Source: Molossus alvarezi
Taxonomy: Eukaryota > Chordata > Mammalia > Chiroptera > Molossidae
Direction of reading: 5' to 3'
Length of the DNA: 64,000 nucleotides
Assembly (NCBI GenBank): GCA_037176705.1
Contig: CM073890.1
Location: forward strand, 97,330,591 to 97,394,590
Shown here: positions 54,471 through 64,000 of the stretch, one piece after another
Layout of the letters: every line of letters begins with the position of its first letter
Numbering within the stretch: position 1 is the stretch's first letter
The notes under the pieces: generated by a model
Databases searched by the model: none
What the model was told of the DNA's origin: nothing
Seen by the model: only the letters and a program-made list of their open reading frames with translations
Program-made: the position numbers and the translations under genes

Positions 54471-55017
54471 TGTTACCAGACTTGGGTTCGTACCCCTGGG
54501 GGCATCAAAGCCCGGTCAAATACCATTAGAAGTTTGCAGCCAAGGGTAAGGATTTATTAGTGGAGAAATGTGCCAAGCCAGGCATTAGCTCAAAGAGTTT
54601 GCTTCCCAGTGGCTTCCAGGGGATGGGTTATATAGGGGGAAAATAATTAATCATGGCAGCTAAAGGAGTTAGGGTGGTGGGCTCTACTGATTGGTTGGGG
54701 CCAGGGTAGGGAGTAGTTGATCATGGTGTCAGGTCCTGACATCACCCATGGCATTGTTCTGTCTGGTTTCAGGAGGGTGTGGCCCATAGAGTAATTTGGT
54801 TTCGTGGGCCTGGGGCTGAAACATAACTGAAGTCAAGATGTTATCTTTAGTGTGATCAAAACTCTGTTTAGGTGGACAACAGACCTGAGACTTTTGGTTT
54901 TAAGACCATTTTGATACTGGCCAGAATCTAATGTTTTAAGGGCTTAGTAATTAAGGCAGGAAGTAGACAGAATGGAGAAAGGGTCATGTTAAAGAAATGG
55001 AGTTTCTGGGCAGTTAC
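54471..55017 (-). mobile_element. Solo LTR of an endogenous retrovirus, minus strand
   Basis: Read on the minus strand it has, in order, a CCAAT box (complement of 54689-54697), a TATA box TATATAACCC (complement of 54625-54634) about 60 bp later, and AATAAA (complement of 54553-54558) about 75 bp further. That is U3-R-U5 spacing. The plus-strand ends read TGTTAC...GTTACA, so the TG/CA termini are kept. Length about 547 bp. No internal retroviral genes flank it, so it is most likely a solo LTR left by recombination. A clear 4-6 bp target duplication was not found, so the edges may be off by a few tens of bases. Confidence 0.7.
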
Positions 55018-55799
55018 AAAGATAAAAATTGAAAAAAGGAGAATCCACTACTAAGTGGAAAAGATCTAATCTATGAATAAATGCAAACCTTTTAGGAAGA
55101 ATAACAGTGGCACCAAAGTTGTTACAGCAGTAATTTATTCAGAAAAAGAAAATGTGTTTGAAGATGTTTACAAATGGGAATAGAAATACTGAGCAAAAAG
55201 AACAAAACATATTTTGAGGATGAGTGTCCATTTCCTTCTGTAAGGACTGTCATGACATAGACATTATTTCTTTGAAAGGTCAAGCTAACTTTCTTTATGT
55301 CTTGTCGTCTGCTCTCTCCTGGACCAGAGAAATATGCAAAATATCTATTTGACTTGTAAGAAGAAACTCAGCTCCATAAGAAGAATCTTTTAAATTAACG
55401 TAGTATTAAACTCTTCATATGTATTCATGAATCTATAACTTCTCACAGATTCTAGTCCTTGCTCAAATATTTGAGGAGTTATTAGCTTTGGTTGTTCCAT
55501 TAATTTCCTTCTTATCTCTCTTTACCCCTTCTCTTTATTGCTAAAGAAACACAGCTTGCTACTTGACATTTTCTTTGATATCTTTTTAAAAAGTATTTTA
55601 GAATTAACTCAGGCAATTAAAAGGATTCTCTTCTTTTCCCATATATTTTCCCATGAGAGTTTTCCTTATTACACACATAATGTAAATTTGTTATAGAAAA
55701 CAATGTAAAGAATAAACATAAAACCATTCGATATAACTTGTAACCCAATCAAAACAGTACAATTACTATTAATATTTATAAGACTAATCCTCTATACAT
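55018..55799. other. Unassigned sequence
   Basis: No gene or repeat recognised. Confidence 0.4.
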
Positions 55800-55805
55800 T
55801 TGTGA

Positions 55806-55835
55806 TGATATCTATATCTATCTCTATCATCACTA

Positions 55836-55897
<62 letters not shown>

Positions 55898-55924
55898 CTC
55901 TCTCTTTCTCTCTTTCTATCTCTA
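55806..55924. repeat. (TATC)n(TC)n microsatellite
   Basis: TATC-type units grade into long TC runs with periodic CC interruptions, about 120 bp. It does not border a recognised SINE. Confidence 0.95.
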
Positions 55925-56988
55925 ACGCCACTCTGTATATATGTAATATACTAACATAAAAAGGTATATTTTGTGTAGTAAAGAATACATACTTTTGGAA
56001 ACCTTTTAAAAACTGAATACATAAAAAAAATTTGTGTTTGGCATTTAAAAACTTTATATCGTTATTTAATCATTGTAGTGCTCTGTGTCTCCTCTGCTCA
56101 ATTAGACTGCCATCTCCTTTGGGACAGTCAACTTGAAATTTTTATTGGTAAGCAAACATTAGGTACAAAAATATATATTCAATGTTTTGGAACAATCTCG
56201 TATATATTTTGACAATGAGTTGTTTTCCTCAGTGATTAAGAGTGAGCCAAGCAAAATAAATCTAAGCTGTGGACGAGATCAGAATTTCAGCTATAACCAT
56301 GATTAAAATAAGTGATACTGTGCATACAGAGTCATTGTATAGATATGACAAAAATAAGTGTTTGAAATTAAATAGGTGATGTCAAGGAAATTCCATAATT
56401 TCTCCTGGCTTCCCATGTCACTCTTCAGTTTTGAGGTGGATAAAAAATATCTCCCAGGATGGCTTCTTAGCCTATGAGCCTTCTCTTTGGTATGAATTAG
56501 GAGCACTCTGCTTACCAGTACACAAATTAGACCCCAAATTGTATTACTCAAATATGCCAAAAGTTTATTTCTTGCAGATAACTGTAATAAATACTTTGGG
56601 AAGTTCGACAAAGAAGCGCTACTCCATCTAGTCACTTAGAAATCCAGTCTTCAGAAGTTCTGCCAACTTAAAAATATGGCTTCCTATATTCCCCTATTCC
56701 GCCTTAAAAGGGAGAAAATATGAATGAATTTTACAAAGGTGTCTTCCTGGAATTGGCACACCTCTTTTTCAGTCACAGTCTACAATGGACGCTCAGTCAC
56801 TTTGCTGTACCTAACTGGAAGATAGACTGAGACATGTAGTCCAAAGGTGTCCCAAGAATGAATGGGAATAATACACAATGGGTTGGAAGTTAATTGGTGA
56901 TGTTATGTATCAAGCCATGAGATAGCTACATGGGTGGTAATTTTATTATTCTACATAACTTTCATATGCTATATAGATGCATATGCTA
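55925..56988. other. Unassigned sequence
   Basis: No repeat or gene recognised. A minus-strand frame of 110 codons (56303-56635) has no familiar motif. Confidence 0.4.
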
Positions 56989-57012
56989 CACACACACACA
57001 CACACACACACG
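56989..57012. repeat. (CA)n microsatellite
   Basis: About 11 CA units. Confidence 0.9.
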
Positions 57013-57287
57013 CATGACGTATGTGTGCATAACACAATTCCAAATTTAAAAGAGTTAACAGGAAAGAGAAAACTAAAGAACAAGGTGATTCCTCTCTATT
57101 TAAATGAAGTAATCTTTATGAAAAATTAAGTGGATATATCTAGATTGCCACCCAGAGGAACTAGGTATTTGTGGCAACTTATTTGGGAGGGGGAATTTTC
57201 ATTGAGTGCCCTTTTGTAACTCTAAACTCTTGTACAAAGCAAATAAATACATTATAATTATTATAATAGTTACGATTACACTTTTTA

Positions 57288-57534
57288 TTTATTATTTATC
57301 CTCATGGGAGGACATTTTTTGCATTTCAGATAGAGCAGGAGGGAGAGAGGGAGGAAGAGAGAGAGAGAGAAACATCGATGCGAGAGAGGCACATCAACTG
57401 GCTGCCACCCACACAACCCCCACGGGGGCCGGGGACAAACTGCATCCAAGGTACGTGCCCTTAGCTGGAACCGAACTGAGGTCTCTCTGGACCACAGGCC
57501 GATGCTCTAACCACCAAGCCAAACCGGTCAGGGC
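57288..57534 (-). mobile_element. VES SINE (GGCCTGCGG-type), minus strand
   Basis: Tail signature CCTCATGGGAGGACATTTT, body with AAACATCGATGCGAGAGAGG, near-intact B box complement (GGAACCGAAC) and head complement CAAGCCAAACCGGTCAGGGC. Duplication ACGATTACACTTTTTA (57272-57287) versus ACAATTACACTTTTTA (57535-57550), 15 of 16. It keeps more CpGs than most minus-strand copies, so it is fairly young. Confidence 0.95.
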
Positions 57535-57550
57535 ACAATTACACTTTTTA

Positions 57551-59844
57551 AATAAATTATGATGTCCTACCCAAAGTTTCCAGTTAAAATAGGCCCTATG
57601 ATGTATCTAAATGGGTGAGAAAGAAGAAAAATCTGACATAGTCTACCAACAAAGGGCCAGGCATTCTCTTCCTGGCCTTCTTGCCCAGAGAGCACAGCAC
57701 GGGAAATGGACATATTCTTTTGTTGCCACGAAGAAAGAGATGGGGGGAAGGCATGCTGTAATGATTATTTTTACAAATTGCCAATGATAAGCATGAAATA
57801 GTAGACTGAGATGAAATTCAGTTCATGTCAAGCCAGTAAACCACACCAAATGTCAAATCTTCACAGTCGTTCCCATTAACAACCCTTCTGTCAATCACAT
57901 ACATTGGTTTCTACAGAGACCAACAAAACTCCAACAGTTATTGGCTTTATAATTGGACTTTCTAACAAAAACTAGCTTATTATATTCATGCAAAGCCCAA
58001 GGCTGAGCAGCACAAAATAGCAGCAGCAAAGAGTGACCTAGGTGAGCCAAAGTAAATCCATGTATTTAGCATGTGGTCTAACCAGTGCTCTTCAAAGGCT
58101 ATAGCAAGCATTTATCTGTTTGAAAAAAAGGAAAAAAATCGACCCACTTCAGAAAAGTTAAGTTTCTCCATCTTGAAACGGGTGAGTGGATCTCAGCACA
58201 GGAGGTCATTCTCGTGGCCAGCTGCAAGTTTCCCGAGTGGCTAGTGCTCCTTCCTAGACTCAGGAGAGCTGTGGAATGGGGGAGGGACGAGGGAGCAGAC
58301 CTCAAGATTACTCCCCTCCACCCCTGAACTAGTTCTATCTAAATCAGCTCCTCCTCAGTTTTTGGGATGATCTGGACCCTTGTTGGGTGATGCTGAGGCT
58401 GTTGTATTCCTGGGGGCGGAGTCATGTGCTTGGCCCCCTGGACTGCCCTGGTCTTTCTCCTTTTGATCTCTCTGAGTGGTTCCATGGGGTTTTAGGATTG
58501 ACCTGTCCTCCCACTTCCTCCCAGAGTGAGAGGGCCTTTGGTGGAAGTTTCTCCTTTTCCTTTGTCTTCCTAAGGTGTCGGAAGACTCTCTGGCCTCCAT
58601 TCTGTTCACTCACATTGTCTTTACTCTGCCAGGATGAGAGAAGGAGCCAGCCCTGGACCTCCAGCATCTCTGTAACAGGCCTCCTGGTCATCTCCCGGCA
58701 ACCACTCTCACACTGCCCTTGGGTTACTGCTGCTGCCCTCGGTACTGCCCCCTGGTCTGGCCCTACCAGGGTCAGGGTGAGGAAAGACCGCGTTTTCCTA
58801 ATCACAGAGTATTTTCATGAAGCATGTTTTGGACTTCTTGCCCACCAGCATAGGCAAGAGAGGTGGCCCCAGAAACCTCAGTGGCCATGAGAAGTGACCT
58901 TCTCCATGGACCTCTATGGCATGTGCCGAGGAGGAGCAGGGAAGTATAGAAGAAAATAAGAGACTAGAAAGGGCTGTCACCTGTCTTCAAGAGCTTATCA
59001 TTAGAAGAACCTTTGAGGTCACCTCGTGCAGTCTCCCAGGGGATGCAGGAAGCCCCCTACGGCACCCCTACGAGGGCCACTGCAGCTGGACTTGGACGGT
59101 CCCTGAGTCAGCCACGGAGAGCACCAGTGCGACTCACCAGTGAGCATCCTCACACCTTACTTCATCCGCTTGTCTTAGCATTTCTACTAAACAGATTCGT
59201 AAAGGGAGTCCGCTGGTCAAACACCGTGTCCATCTTATGTTCTGAGAGCTGCTGCCACGGTGTGCACCTGTGTGCGAAGTGTGCTCAATGCCACAGGTTC
59301 ATACAAAAGTCAGCGCATGGCTCAAATAAAGGAAGGGCGTTCTCAGAGCTGAAAAGGTCCTACAGCAGACAAGACTGCCCGAGTCCACAGCAGTATGTGA
59401 GTGTTCCCAACAGATGGGACCATCAGGATGCTGTTGACAGCATTACAACGTCGGTATGGGGTCAGAGGAGCTGACATCTAGGGACTTCGGGTGTTCAGAA
59501 GCAGTCGGGACCCCCACAGTGTGGCAAGGCCTCCACACAGTGCCCATCTGGCCTGAGCCTGCCACGTGCAGTTTCCCCCGGCAGCCAGGAGAGCAGCCCC
59601 AGGTACCTCGGTTGTTCTCCCCAAGCACTCGGCCCTCCTCCGAGAGTCTCTGCAAAAGGTTGCTGCTGGGCTCTGCCTGTCCTCTGCCTCCAACACAGGT
59701 ATATTATGTCACAGGCTGGCACCCAGCCTGGGTACCACTGTAAGTCTCCAGGTCTTCCCAGTGTGCAAACATCTTTTGCACCTGAAGGGAGGGCATCATA
59801 GTAGGTAAAAAGCAGCCAGTAGCTTCAAGTGGTGAACCAATCTT
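57551..59844. other. Unassigned, G+C-richer segment
   Basis: 58330-59760 is clearly richer in G+C than the rest of the unique DNA. It carries overlapping open frames on both strands (167, 153 and 127 codons among them). None has a domain I recognise, and the frames on opposite strands overlap, as expected from base composition. 58985-59040 ('agaacctttgaggtcacctcgtgcagtctccc') may be a worn CR1/L3-type fragment. Confidence 0.35.
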
Positions 59845-60040
59845 TTTTTGGTTTGTTTTAAATTGTGCAAAAATACATATAACATAAAATTACAATCCTA
59901 ACTGCTTTTTAAGTACACACTCTAGTGGCTTTAGTACATTCACATTGTTGTGCCACCATCGTTGCCATCCATCAACAGGACTCTTCATCTTGTGAAACAG
60001 AACTCATTGCCCATTAAACAAATACCCCCCAATCTTCACC
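59845..60040 (-). mobile_element. L1MB-type 3' end, antisense
   Basis: 'attgtgcaaaaatacatataacataaaattacaatcctaactgctttttaagtacacactctagtggctttagtacattcacattgttgtgccaccatcg' is the antisense of the L1MB-type 3' UTR in consensus order. Confidence 0.75.
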
Positions 60041-61625
60041 CCGCAGTTTTTTTGTTTTTTTTTTCTAAATACAAAATAAAATAACAGGTATAGAAGATCA
60101 AAAACATTTTTCCAATGGGTGGTGAGAAGTACACAGGATTTAATGAATGCACATGCTTGTACGATATTCACTAGTTTTTATTTATAGATAAATAGAAGAT
60201 AGGCATTTACACATACATACACAATATACATACCACACACACACACACACACACACATATGTTTGTAGATCTAAGGAAGTGAAGAGGCTTAGGAGGAAAT
60301 ATGGTTGAATTTATCAAATATGAAATAGATTTCATTAGGAAGGTGGCCCAGAAGTTAGCCACGTCATGGGACCTGACCAGTAATAGTCACCACTGAACAT
60401 AAAAATATAATGGATTGGACATGAAAGTATAATTTAGGCATAACGCAAAAGAGTTGTATTGGGCAATACAGTAAGAGAAAACAGAATCATTTTTATAAAT
60501 CATCCACCTGATGGATTGACAGTTCTAGGAGCAAGGGGCAAAGGTCCTGGTGTTCCATGTGGTGCCACACCTGGCCGGGAGCTCCCACGGTGCCACTGCC
60601 TGAGAGGGGCCTTACGTGGCTGACGAACCAATGAATTTATCCAGTTACTTCGTTTTAACAAGCTTCTGTGGAAATGGGAAAAATCCAAGAAATTTCAAAT
60701 GAGCCAATAGTCATTACCGAGTACACAAAATGTATTCATCCATATTCTAGGTTTTACAGATTACAATGAAGTTTTCACCATGATGTGTAATTAGGAAGGA
60801 CAATGTTTTACATTTTATAAGGACATGTGGTTATATCTAAACACAATATCTTGATATTTCTGTATCTTATGGTATTGACATCAAAAACACAAATTTGTTT
60901 TCATGAGTTTACTGCATAATCATCTGTCATATATGCCTTAATTTAAAGATAATTAGCCTCTTTTTTTTTGTAATTTAAAATATGAGGAAGAACATTATAA
61001 AATATCCCAAAGCAAACAATCCCAGTTGGCAGAGTAAATTAGTTTGGACTTATATGAAATTTTATATGCTTAGAGATTTTGGCTTGAAAAAAAACGGAAC
61101 TAGTTGAATCCTAAAACAATTTTAGTTCATCTTATTTTTCGTTTGCTTACTATTGACTTTAATGCTATCATCAACTTCTCCAAGCCTTCAAAAAGTTGAA
61201 TTTTCATCTCTCTTGTGGTCATTAGACTTCCCAAAAAAATAATTCAATTCTACTTAGTAGAAGATGTGTTGGCTATTTACAAATTATGTTGCAATAACTT
61301 CATTTTATGAGAAATGTAAAAATAAAAATAACTCTTACTGAATTGAAAAATCATGGTTGTTTTTGGCCATTTTGAAATAGTTTCTTTTGATATCACATGA
61401 GCAGAGGGAAAGATCTCTGGGGTCTCTTCTTTGCTTGTTCATTAAATGAAGATTTCCAACCTCAGTTTTTTACAATACTTTTATGTTTTAGTTACATTTT
61501 ACTTATTGTGTTTACCAGAAGCAGAGATAACTTTATGCTAGTAGCCCCAAAGCTTTGAATTAAAGGTGGGCAACACTCCTGAATAAAGAACATCCACCAA
61601 CAAAAACCAACTGTAGGACAATGTT
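60041..61625. other. Unassigned A/T-rich sequence; (CA)n at 60233
   Basis: Contains a (CA)n run at 60233-60257. No gene or interspersed repeat recognised. Confidence 0.4.
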
Positions 61626-61688
61626 TCTATCTATCTATCATTTATCCATTCATCATCTATCTATCATCTATCTATCTATCTATCTATC

Positions 61689-61735
<47 letters not shown>

Positions 61736-61757
61736 ATCTATCTATCTAATCTATCTT
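61626..61757. repeat. (CTAT)n microsatellite
   Basis: About 30 CTAT units with periodic CATC interruptions that make higher-order blocks. Confidence 0.97.
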
Positions 61758-62847
61758 GTTGTTTGGCAATGTCGGTGTAAGGAGACTGTGGTCCATTTCA
61801 GAAAATAGAGAACAGGACAGGAAGTGTTTCCAGAGAAGTACACTTATGTACATGCATTTACAATCATATAATGTCAAGAGGTCCACATACCTCCTGAACT
61901 ATATCCATGTGCCCCTAATTTAGAACCTGAAGCTTGAAGCACCAAATCTTTACTTTTCAAGCTTACCCTCTACATTTAGAGCACGTTCTATCTATCTCAG
62001 CATCTTTTCCCATTATTTCTTAGTATTTAGCTTCTGCTCAAGTCAATATAATTTTCTTACTGTCTCTAAAACAGGTCATATTGAAATCTGCCTACACTGC
62101 ATGGCTGGCATCCTCACCTGGATCCTGGATCCCCTTTGCATTTGTCTCTTTATATCCTTGGTTCTAGATAATCAATGTTTAAATTAAGTTAGTGTTTCCA
62201 AGAAAAAAAAAAGAATCATGATATCAGCCCACAGTGAATTCTTCCTTTCTGCAACTTTAATTTGTGATACAGTACGTGTTGAATATATTGTAGTATCTCT
62301 TAGAATAGTAACATTTTGCTGTGTGTATAGCAGATACCCTCAAGAAGATTATGAACTCCAGGGTTATACTTCACACTTAGATTCTTTCAATTAAAAGCTA
62401 CCAAATGAGGAAAGATGCTTTGGGGGATGTGTTGACTTTATTGTGAAGTGTACTCTTAAGAAAGACCAGCTATGGCAATATTCTAGCTGTGTGTCACCTA
62501 GCAACTGACTTGTTTTTCCTCATGGTTATTTGAATATCATGGCTAATTTCTCTTTTTGCTAGAAAGCTTTAAGACAAAATTGTAGATTCTAGCAGCAATA
62601 CAGACTTCAATGCATGTTTTCATTTTGCTTTACCACTTTCTACTTCCTTTTATGCAAATTTCCTCATAGTATTTATCTGCTGATGATATGTTAATTTTTT
62701 TTTTTTTTCAAACCATATAGATGCTCTTCTTGGAAGAAGTCAGAAGAACACATGATAAATAAAATATAGTATTTTTTTTCTTCACTCTGTTATGGCAATG
62801 CTTGAAGAGGAAGAATAACAAACAAGGACCAGGTAGGGAAGAAAACA
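61758..62847. other. Unassigned sequence; T16 run
   Basis: A T run at about 62694-62709. No gene or clear repeat recognised. Confidence 0.4.
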
Positions 62848-62906
62848 AGAAAGGAAGGAAGGAAGGAAGGAAGGAAGGAAGGAAGGAAGGAAGGAAGGAA
62901 GGAAGG
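62848..62906. repeat. (GGAA)n microsatellite
   Basis: About 14 GGAA units, uninterrupted. Confidence 0.97.
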
Positions 62907-63079
62907 CCTTTTAGATAGATTAGAATATTAATTTTATTAATTTTAAAAGGAGTAATGTTTCTTTAAATGTTAAAATAGTTTGGATTAAAATAGTAATTCC
63001 TCATCTCAGGTGCTCTCTGTTCCTCACTTCTGTTTTATTCGTCTCTGTTGAATTTATACCTGGGGTGTCTCTATTGTTC

Positions 63080-63205
63080 TTTGTCTGCATTCTCCTACAG
63101 GAACATCAGCTCCGAGGAGATAAGAATTTGTTTTGTTCTTCACTTATCCTCACAACCTGGCCCCAGTCAGATCCTCCATGAATATTGAGTAAATAAACAA
63201 TTAAG
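63080..63205 (+). mobile_element. Possible L2/MIR 3' tail, sense
   Basis: 'ggaacatcagctccgaggagataagaatttgttttgttcttcacttatcc ... gatcctccatgaatattgagtaaataaac' loosely follows the L2 3' terminal consensus (ctccatgagggcaggga ... aataaatattt). Confidence 0.4.
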
Positions 63206-64000
63206 AGTCACAACAATGTCATATGGATACAGGATTGAAATAGTCTCACTAACCTGGAAATCGAGGTATTTTAGTTCTTTGTGTTCCAATGACAGTTTTG
63301 TGGATTTCTCTGCATTGCAATATCTTCTAACCTTATTCCTTCCTTTATTTTCCTCATGATCATTTTGGATTATAAGTCCTTTTGTCAAATTCTATTCATA
63401 ACTATTTTTTCATGTTTATTAATCAATTAGAATCCACAGTAAGAAGGGTCATTTCTGAAAATATTCTGTATTGTATCTCTTCTACAAAGGCCTTTATTTC
63501 TGGTTCAAGAATATCTTTCTTTTTTTTTAAGATTACAAAATCTTATACATGCAGGTCTGCAAATGAAATTCAGATAAATATGAATAGTTATATTCTGTGA
63601 CAATTTTGAATGAGTAATTGTTCTTGATTTAAAAGATATTAGCAATGGTTCTAAGTGTGATTAGCATCTTAGTTTATAAAGTCAAGTGAAATAGACATAG
63701 ATCAATTATTTGATTTTATGAATGAGGCCATCTTTTCTCTAAAGACTGGATATGAACAATCTACATTTGCATTTATTTTTTATTACTAGATGACTTTCAC
63801 CACTTACCTATATTATATTTACATTTCTTTAGTTCATTTGCTCTGGAGCTTTATATAATACTCTGACTTAGTTCTGTTTTGTACATGTTCTTCCAAACTT
63901 TCATCCTTTTGAACTCATTTTTATAACAGGAAGAAAATGACTTGTTTTCAAGACAATCAAACAAATATGAGGTAGGTCATATTTACTTTCTAAAGATACT
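63206..64000. other. Unassigned A/T-rich sequence
   Basis: No gene or repeat recognised to the end of the window. Confidence 0.4.

Noticed and set aside
58387..58890. 167-codon plus-strand frame
   Set aside because: No recognisable domain, an equally long overlapping frame on the other strand, and G+C-rich composition explain it.
61626..61757. CRISPR-like regularly spaced repeat
   Set aside because: It is a tetranucleotide microsatellite with interruptions, not repeats with unique spacers, in a mammalian genome.

Overview
The window is 64 kb of A+T-rich mammalian nuclear DNA, most likely from a yangochiropteran bat. It carries about 14 full-length copies, plus one short relic, of a tRNA-derived SINE of the VES type: an A/B-box head (TGGCTCAGCGGTTAGAGC ... 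GGTTCGGTTCC), a CT-rich body and an A-rich tail. It also carries bat-style LINE-1 elements with G-rich 3' UTRs. Older mammalian repeats are scattered between them: L2, MIR, MER5-like hAT MITEs, an MLT1-like LTR and ancient L1. I recognised no host protein-coding gene, functional RNA gene or CRISPR array. Long open frames occur almost only inside LINE-1. The window reads as intergenic DNA or the inside of a very large intron. Repeat family names come from memory of consensus sequences, not from a search, so subfamily names are provisional.

Layout. 0-22.7 kb: unique A/T-rich sequence with a MER5-like MITE, ancient L1 ORF1, several 5'-truncated L1 3' ends on both strands, an MLT1-like LTR, L2 and MIR, and eight VES copies. 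Six of those VES copies lie in a row on the minus strand at 14.2-21.0 kb. 22.7-36.9 kb: one large nested retrotransposon locus. An older LINE-1 (copy A) entered between 20-bp direct repeats at 22713 and 36883. A younger, nearly 5.85-kb LINE-1 (copy B, 25555-31398) then entered the start of copy A's ORF2, making its own 15-bp duplication. Between the 3' end of copy A (about 35353) and the outer direct repeat lies about 1.5 kb of older antisense L1 debris, best explained as a 3' transduction. 37-44 kb: a long antisense L2-like element split by two VES copies that used the same target site, then a sense L2, two more VES copies and an 87-bp L1 insertion. 44-64 kb: mostly unique sequence with one full-length VES and one VES relic to 47.5 kb and another full-length VES at 57.3 kb, MIRs, a second MER5-like MITE, a convincing solo LTR on the minus strand (54471-55017), a weaker LTR candidate near 45.8 kb, an antisense L1 3' end and several microsatellites.

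How the parts relate. Copy B once carried everything for autonomous retrotransposition: a CpG-rich 5' UTR with a YY1-like site at its start, ORF1 (coiled coil, RRM, C-terminal domain) and ORF2 (endonuclease, reverse transcriptase, Cys-rich end). It now has two frameshifts in ORF1, and three frameshifts plus one nonsense codon in ORF2, so it is dead. The VES SINEs have A-rich tails and target-site duplications like those of L1 insertions, consistent with mobilisation by L1 machinery. The most informative points are the nesting and 3' transduction, the two different 5' ends of the L1 copies, an antisense open frame shared by both L1 5' UTRs, heptad-sized length changes in the ORF1 coiled coil, and the double use of one VES target site.
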